The translations under genes and the position numbers were made by a program. From NCBI RefSeq assembly GCF_000429545.1, contig NZ_AUCB01000008.1:1-64000 (forward strand): a stretch of 64,000 nucleotides of DNA, written 5' to 3'. Position 1 is the first letter of the stretch, and each line of letters starts with the position of its first letter. Shown piece by piece: positions 60,068 through 64,000 of this stretch. The notes under the pieces are model-generated. The model had not been told where the DNA came from. It was given only the letters and a program-made list of their open reading frames with translations, and did not search any database. The stretch comes from Arenibacter certesii DSM 19833. Its GTDB lineage: Bacteria; Bacteroidota; Bacteroidia; Flavobacteriales; Flavobacteriaceae.

Positions 60068-61408
60068 TTAACGCAAGGTTGCACCTGCTTGCTCTAATAT
60101 AGTACACTTAACGAGTCCGTCTTCTGCAATAGCATCTAATCTTACCTCTTGCAAGGTATTACTCAACTCGGGGTCCCAAGGGAACTTTACCTTAACATAA
60201 TTCTCGGTAAACCCATGTATATACCCTTCCTTATTTTCACTTTCAAACAACACTGTGCGCATTGTACCTAGCTGCTGCTCATAAAATGCCCTACGTTTTT
60301 TTACTGAGAGCCCACGTAACATCTTAGATCTTTTACTTCTTACCCTTTTAGGAACCACCCCTTCCATTTCTGCAGCCACTGTATTATCTCTTTCAGAATA
60401 TGTAAAAACATGCAGATAGGAAATATCCAGAGTGTTCAAAAAGTTATATGTTGTTAGGAAATGCTCCTCAGTTTCGCCCGGAAACCCTACTATTACATCT
60501 ACCCCTATGCAGGCATCTGGCATTACCTCCCTAATTTTATTTACTCTATCCACATATAGATCTGTCAAGTAACGCCTACGCATTAATTTTAACACCACAT
60601 CACTTCCACTCTGTAAAGGAATGTGAAAATGGGGAACAAAGGTGTTGCTACTACCAACAAATTCTATGGTTTCATTTTTTAGCAAGTTGGGTTCAATACT
60701 GGAAATTCTTAGACGATGGATACCATCTACTGTATCCAATGCCTTTACCAAATCCAAGAAGGTATGCTCATGTTTTTTGTTACCAAACTCACCCTTCCCA
60801 TAATCACCTATATTAACTCCGGTTAATACAATCTCCTTAATCCCTTGCTCCGAAATTTCCTTGGCATTCTTTACTACATTTTCCAAGGTATCACTACGCG
60901 ATATTCCTCTTGCCAAAGGAATAGTACAATAGGTACATTTATAATCGCAACCATCCTGAACCTTCAAAAATGCCCTAGTTCTATCTCCAATTGCATAACT
61001 TCCCACGTAAAAGTCGGCCTCTTCTATTTCACAGGAATGAACTTCCCCATAATCATTTTTAGAAAGGTCGTTAACATAATTGGCTATATTGAACTTCTCA
61101 GTAGCTCCCAAAACAAGATCTACGCCATCCACTGCTGCCAAATCCTCCGGCTTTAGCTGGGCATAGCAACCTATAGCTGCAACAAATGCATCCGGATTTA
61201 CTTTCTGGGCCTGTTTTACAATGGTTTTAAAACGCTTATCCGCATTATCGGTTACGGAACAGGTATTAATAACATACATATCTGCATGTTCTGTAAAATC
61301 TACACGTGTAAAACCCTCGTCTACCAGATTACGAGCAATCGTTGAAGTTTCTGAAAAATTGAGCTTACAGCCCAATGTGTAGAAAGCGACCTTTTTTTTC
61401 ATATCCAT
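60068..61408 (-). CDS. mtaB: tRNA t6A37 methylthiotransferase MtaB
   Basis: Radical-SAM methylthiotransferase of 446 residues that turns t6A at tRNA position 37 into ms2t6A. The N-terminal domain carries Cys ligands of the auxiliary cluster in TLGCKLNFSET, NTCSVTDNADKR and AIGCYAQLKP. The radical-SAM motif is GCDYKCTYCTIPLARG (CxxxCxxC). A TRAM-type tail lies at about 380-440. The order of motifs and length point to MtaB and not to MiaB or RimO. ATG at 61408 is used; another Met two codons later is possible. A CAAATATA element at 61469-61476 lies upstream. Confidence 0.94.
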   Translation of the reverse strand: MDMKKKVAFYTLGCKLNFSETSTIARNLVDEGFTRVDFTEHADMYVINTCSVTDNADKRFKTIVKQAQKVNPDAFVAAIGCYAQLKPEDLAAVDGVDLVLGATEKFNIANYVNDLSKNDYGEVHSCEIEEADFYVGSYAIGDRTRAFLKVQDGCDYKCTYCTIPLARGISRSDTLENVVKNAKEISEQGIKEIVLTGVNIGDYGKGEFGNKKHEHTFLDLVKALDTVDGIHRLRISSIEPNLLKNETIEFVGSSNTFVPHFHIPLQSGSDVVLKLMRRRYLTDLYVDRVNKIREVMPDACIGVDVIVGFPGETEEHFLTTYNFLNTLDISYLHVFTYSERDNTVAAEMEGVVPKRVRSKRSKMLRGLSVKKRRAFYEQQLGTMRTVLFESENKEGYIHGFTENYVKVKFPWDPELSNTLQEVRLDAIAEDGLVKCTILEQAGATLR

Positions 61409-61729
61409 CTCTCTTTCACCAAATTGCCATCCAATATGGTTTCCTTTAAAATTCTGCTAAATGCGATGCAAATATACCAATAATCCAAAACCTAACGGTA
61501 AGTTTATGGTGAAATAACTAGACGTGCAATCCTAGTTTTTGTGACGAACCTGGCCAAAAATCCAGTTTATAGCTTTAGGGTTCAAATCATTTTTAAAGAA
61601 CAATAGGCCATCAAAAGAAAGTTTTATATTGTATAAAAGCCTTAGCTCAAAGCATAATATGCCCCAATAAAAGTAGAATAAGAAAAGTAATAGCGTATTT
61701 ATAAAATTGAATTAAGACAGTGTACATCA
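61409..61729. other. Intergenic region, 321 bases
   Basis: Between mtaB and the GlmU-like gene (both minus). Contains the TATATTTG element for mtaB (61469-61476). I see no gene, RNA or hairpin in the rest. Confidence 0.5.
61469..61476 (-). promoter_or_regulatory. -7 promoter element of mtaB
   Basis: TATATTTG on the minus strand, an exact TAnnTTTG match about 60 bases before the start codon. No TTG is found 17-21 bases further upstream, so the -33 half is poor. Confidence 0.45.
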
Positions 61730-62905
61730 TTAATCATTGCGCCATTTTTTTGTTTTCTCAAAAACATGGGTCAGGATTTTGGCATCCATATCACTAAACT
61801 CCACTTCTCTTCTAGCCATCATCACTTTGGCGGCCTCAAACGCTTTTTCAGGTAGGTAGGTACTAAAACCAGTAGCTCCGCCCCAACTAAAGCTAGGGAT
61901 GAAATTTCTTGGGAATCCTGGTACGTATATATTACAATTTACCCCAATCACAGTCCCCGTATTAAACATGGTATTTATTGCTGTTTTACTATGATCTCCC
62001 ATCATAAGTCCACAAAACTGCAACCCAGTTGGCTCAAAGGTTTCTGTTTGATAGTTCCACAACCGTACCAACGCATAGTTATTTTTTAAATTAGAGTTAT
62101 TGGAGCTTGCCCCAATATTACACCATTCCCCTAGAACAGAATTTCCTAAATAACCTTCATGCCCCTTACTGGAGTAACCAAAAATTACAGAATTACTGAG
62201 TTCACCTGAAACCTTGCTATAGGGCCCCACAGTGGTAGCCCCATAAATCATAGTTCCCATTTTAACTACAGCCTTTTCACATAAGGCAAAGCCACCTCGA
62301 ATAAGGTTACCTTCCCACACTTCGGAATTTTTCCCTAAATAGATAGGCCCATCAGTGGCATTTAACACACTAAACTCCACTTTTGCCCCCTCCTCAAGAA
62401 ATATATTCTCGGGACATATAAGGTCGTTTGTTTTAGAAATAGGGGCACTTTTCCTACCATGAGTAATTAGATCAAAATCTGCCTGTAAAGCTTCGGCATT
62501 TTTAGAAAATATATCCCAGGTGTTTTCTATTCTTAAAACATCTCCCACATAATCTATATGTCTATAGGTAGAAAAGTCTATTTCTTCTTGTGTCTCTGCA
62601 GCATAAAAAGCAAGAATCTCCTCATTATATAAAATAATCTCGTTTTGCTTTAAGTTAGAAATTAAATCTACCAATAAGGGATTAGGTAAAAAGGAAGCAT
62701 TTATCAATACGTTTTCTTCCATTTCTACTAAGGGAAATTTTTCCGATAAATAGTCTTCGGTAATCGTGGTAGTGGCACTACCAAGGTACTTCTCCCACTT
62801 TTCACGAATGGTCAAAATCCCAATCCGTATTTCTGCTACTGGCCTAGTATATGTAAAAGGTAATAATGCTTTTCGTACTGTACCGTCAAAAAGAATATAG
62901 TTCAT
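61730..62905 (-). CDS. GlmU-like sugar-nucleotidyltransferase/hexapeptide protein
   Basis: Protein of 391 residues typical of Bacteroidota and often named GlmU family protein or putative sugar nucleotidyltransferase. The N-terminal part (about 1-165) is a degenerate nucleotidyltransferase domain: it starts MNYILFDGTVRKALLPFTYTRPVAEIR (in part) and lacks the usual LxAGxGTRM loop. The C-terminal part (about 175-330) is a left-handed beta-helix with hexapeptides such as GPIYLGKNSEVWEG, VVKMGTMIYG and NSVIFGYSSKGHEGYLGNSVLG. This makes it likely to bind sugar phosphates or acetyl-CoA, but no reaction is proven. It lies beside rpmE2, a conserved pairing. Confidence 0.85.
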   Translation of the reverse strand: MNYILFDGTVRKALLPFTYTRPVAEIRIGILTIREKWEKYLGSATTTITEDYLSEKFPLVEMEENVLINASFLPNPLLVDLISNLKQNEIILYNEEILAFYAAETQEEIDFSTYRHIDYVGDVLRIENTWDIFSKNAEALQADFDLITHGRKSAPISKTNDLICPENIFLEEGAKVEFSVLNATDGPIYLGKNSEVWEGNLIRGGFALCEKAVVKMGTMIYGATTVGPYSKVSGELSNSVIFGYSSKGHEGYLGNSVLGEWCNIGASSNNSNLKNNYALVRLWNYQTETFEPTGLQFCGLMMGDHSKTAINTMFNTGTVIGVNCNIYVPGFPRNFIPSFSWGGATGFSTYLPEKAFEAAKVMMARREVEFSDMDAKILTHVFEKTKKWRND

Positions 62906-62921
62906 AAAACTAATTTAAAAC

Positions 62922-62950
62922 AAAAAAAGTCACGCTAATGCGTGACTTTT
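62922..62950 (-). terminator. Terminator of rpmE2
   Basis: AAAAGTCACGC (62925-62935) pairs with GCGTGACTTTT (62940-62950) with a 4-base loop; a T-run follows on the minus strand. It lies between rpmE2 and the GlmU-like gene, so read-through may be needed for the latter. Confidence 0.9.
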
Positions 62951-62973
62951 GATCTTTTTAATAAAAAAAAAGA

Positions 62974-63225
62974 TTATTTTTTGAATTTATCGTATTTGCT
63001 CTTGAACTTATCGATACGACCAGCCGTATCCAATAATTTAGCTTTACCAGTATAGAACGGATGAGAAGTCCTAGAAATCTCTAATTTTATCAACGGGTAT
63101 TCAACTCCCTCAACATCTAAAGTTTCTTTGGTATCTGCTGCAGATTTCGTGATAAAAACCTCTTCATTGGACATATCCTTAAAGGCTACCAATCTATAAT
63201 TTTCTGGATGTATATCTTTTTTCAT
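62974..63225 (-). CDS. rpmE2: 50S ribosomal protein L31, type B
   Basis: Ribosomal protein of 83 residues: starts MKKDIHPENYRLVAFKDMS and contains LEISRTSHPFYTGKAKLLD, then a basic tail RIDKFKSKYDKFKK. It has no Cys at all, so it is the zinc-independent C-minus (type B) form and not the zinc-binding RpmE. Type-B L31 normally replaces the zinc form in zinc shortage; in many Bacteroidota it is the main copy. It has a consensus promoter 36 bases upstream and its own terminator. Confidence 0.96.
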   Translation of the reverse strand: MKKDIHPENYRLVAFKDMSNEEVFITKSAADTKETLDVEGVEYPLIKLEISRTSHPFYTGKAKLLDTAGRIDKFKSKYDKFKK

Positions 63226-63260
63226 TGTAAAAACGTTAATTCCTTCTTGATTTCGAGGTG

Positions 63261-63290
63261 CAAATTTAATTATTTTTCTGATATGAACAA
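63261..63290 (-). promoter_or_regulatory. Consensus promoter of rpmE2
   Basis: On the minus strand: TTG (63290-63288), exactly 19 bases, TAAATTTG (63268-63261). It matches the Bacteroidota consensus in full. The expected leader is only about 30 bases. Confidence 0.88.
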
Positions 63291-63393
63291 TTTATATTCT
63301 CAAAAAAGAAAAAATAAATATAACTTACCTTTATTTGTAACAAATATAGGCAAACAAATACATATTTGAAAACAACTAAAATATAAAAAAATC

Positions 63394-63918
63394 ATGGAAA
63401 TAGATAAACCCAATACTGGCAAATTCGCATTATCATACGGACTATTGCTTGGAGCACTAAGTGTAGTATTTGCATTAATGTTATATTCATTAGATATGCA
63501 TTTCCAAGGAGGTATGATGGTTATTGGGGTTAGTATCATTTTAACGATTTGCGTAATTGTTTTAGGGATGTTCCAATTTAGAAAAGCGAACAACGGTTAT
63601 ATGTCCTTTAGCCAAGCGCTAAGAATTGGAGTAGGTATTGGTTTAATAGGAGGTATTGTAGGAATTCTATTTAATCAACTGATGGCTGGGGTAATAGACC
63701 CAGATATGATGGAAAAGGCAATGACCTACCAGAAAGGGGTGCTATTAGAAACCACCGAAATGACTTCAGAGCAAGTGGATGCCCAAATAGAATCGGGGAA
63801 GAAATTTACTACACCCTCAATGCAAATTGCATTTGGGCTTATTTATAGTGTAGTAAGTAGTTTTATATTTTCCCTATTCCCTGCATTAATTTTAAAAAGA
63901 CCAGAAACTATTCAGTAA
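63394..63918 (+). CDS. DUF4199 membrane protein
   Basis: Integral-membrane protein of 174 residues with four hydrophobic helices (about 11-30, 37-58, 78-100, 143-168). The ordering and the segment FRKANNGYMSFSQALRIGVGIGLIGGIVG (in part) fit DUF4199, a Bacteroidota family of unknown function. In flavobacteria it often directly precedes a family 2 glycosyltransferase, as it does here (36 bases), so the two may act together in the envelope; that is inference. Confidence 0.9.
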   Translation: MEIDKPNTGKFALSYGLLLGALSVVFALMLYSLDMHFQGGMMVIGVSIILTICVIVLGMFQFRKANNGYMSFSQALRIGVGIGLIGGIVGILFNQLMAGVIDPDMMEKAMTYQKGVLLETTEMTSEQVDAQIESGKKFTTPSMQIAFGLIYSVVSSFIFSLFPALILKRPETIQ

Positions 63919-63953
63919 TTTGTACTTTTGAAAAGATTTTGCATTAGTACCGA

Positions 63954-64000
63954 ATGAATATATCTATAATAATTCCCTTACTTAACGAGGAAGAATCGTT
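63954..64000 (+). CDS. Family 2 glycosyltransferase, N-terminal fragment (runs off right edge)
   Basis: Only 15 complete codons are present: MNISIIIPLLNEEES. The pattern IIIPLLNEEES is the first strand and nucleotide-sugar-binding loop of GT2 glycosyltransferases. It starts 36 bases after the DUF4199 gene on the same strand. Such genes in this position usually encode dolichol-phosphate-mannose-synthase-like enzymes, but the acceptor cannot be told from this fragment. Confidence 0.75.
   Translation, partial: MNISIIIPLLNEEES

Noticed and set aside
62974-63225. Zinc-binding L31 (RpmE)
   Set aside because: The protein has no Cys, so it is the type-B form.
1-64000. CRISPR array, tRNA, rRNA, prophage, restriction-modification or toxin-antitoxin system
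   Set aside because: No direct-repeat array, no cloverleaf-like or rRNA sequence and no hallmark genes were seen on either strand.

Overview
The window looks like chromosomal DNA of a marine-type flavobacterium (Bacteroidota, family Flavobacteriaceae). Evidence: low-GC DNA (by eye roughly 35-37%), the Bacteroidota housekeeping promoter form TTG-N19-TAnnTTTG seen perfectly upstream of rpmH and rpmE2, menaquinone genes interleaved with flavobacterial passenger genes (SPOR-like protein, CvfB, DUF2853), a CarB lacking its C-terminal allosteric domain, a CzcA-TolC fusion, and several families typical of that group (PxpABC, GlmU-like nucleotidyltransferase beside rpmE2, DUF4199).

Layout. 1-280: 5' end of an insertion-sequence transposase running off the left edge. 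404-7696 (minus): orphan LytTR response regulator and a menaquinone cluster (menA, SPOR-like protein, cvfB, DUF2853, menD, isochorismate synthase, hotdog thioesterase). 7768-12289: esterase, Crp/Fnr regulator, two exported proteins of unknown function, second LytTR regulator. 12525-18509 (plus): heavy-metal efflux operon (His-rich exported protein, CzcA fused to a TolC-like outer-membrane factor, lipoprotein adaptor). 18624-22473 (minus): hydroxyproline catabolism (D-amino acid oxidoreductase, 4-hydroxyproline epimerase, ketoglutarate-semialdehyde dehydrogenase). 22851-24413: exported M28 peptidase. 24744-29587 (plus): leuCDAB. 29691-32734 (minus): MFS exporter and GapN-type dehydrogenase. 33088-40056 (minus): ilvD-ilvB-ilvN-ilvC-ilvA. 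40468-42774 (minus): pxpABC 5-oxoprolinase. 43451-43894: small zinc-finger/nuclease-like protein. 43982-47996: YbbA/YbbP-type ABC transporter divergent from a TesA-like esterase lipoprotein. 48046-51290: MepB, DUF1275 membrane protein, exported S15 dipeptidyl-peptidase. 51417-54529 (minus): carB and rpmH. 54737-56138 (plus): two uncharacterised envelope genes. 56297-59505 (minus): cardiolipin synthase, lytic transglycosylase, small hydrolase. 59663-63918: GNAT-like protein, mtaB, GlmU-like enzyme, rpmE2, DUF4199 protein. From 63954: start of a family 2 glycosyltransferase.

How genes work together. leuCDAB and ilvDBNCA, about 3.5 kb apart, encode the valine pathway, the isoleucine branch from threonine, and the leucine branch up to the last transamination. 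The men genes cover the chorismate-to-SEPHCHC step and the prenyl transfer; menB, menC, menE and menH are not in the window. The hydroxyproline genes provide epimerisation, oxidation and the final dehydrogenase, but the deaminase is absent.

I found no CRISPR array, phage, restriction system, rRNA or tRNA. Most of the window is core metabolism. The observations most worth following are the fusion transporter with an embedded signal peptide, the small C2CH-finger protein with a PD-(D/E)XK-like core, the repeated hairpin behind gapN and between ilvC and ilvA, and the YbbAP-TesA arrangement. I do not see a clearly new multi-gene system.
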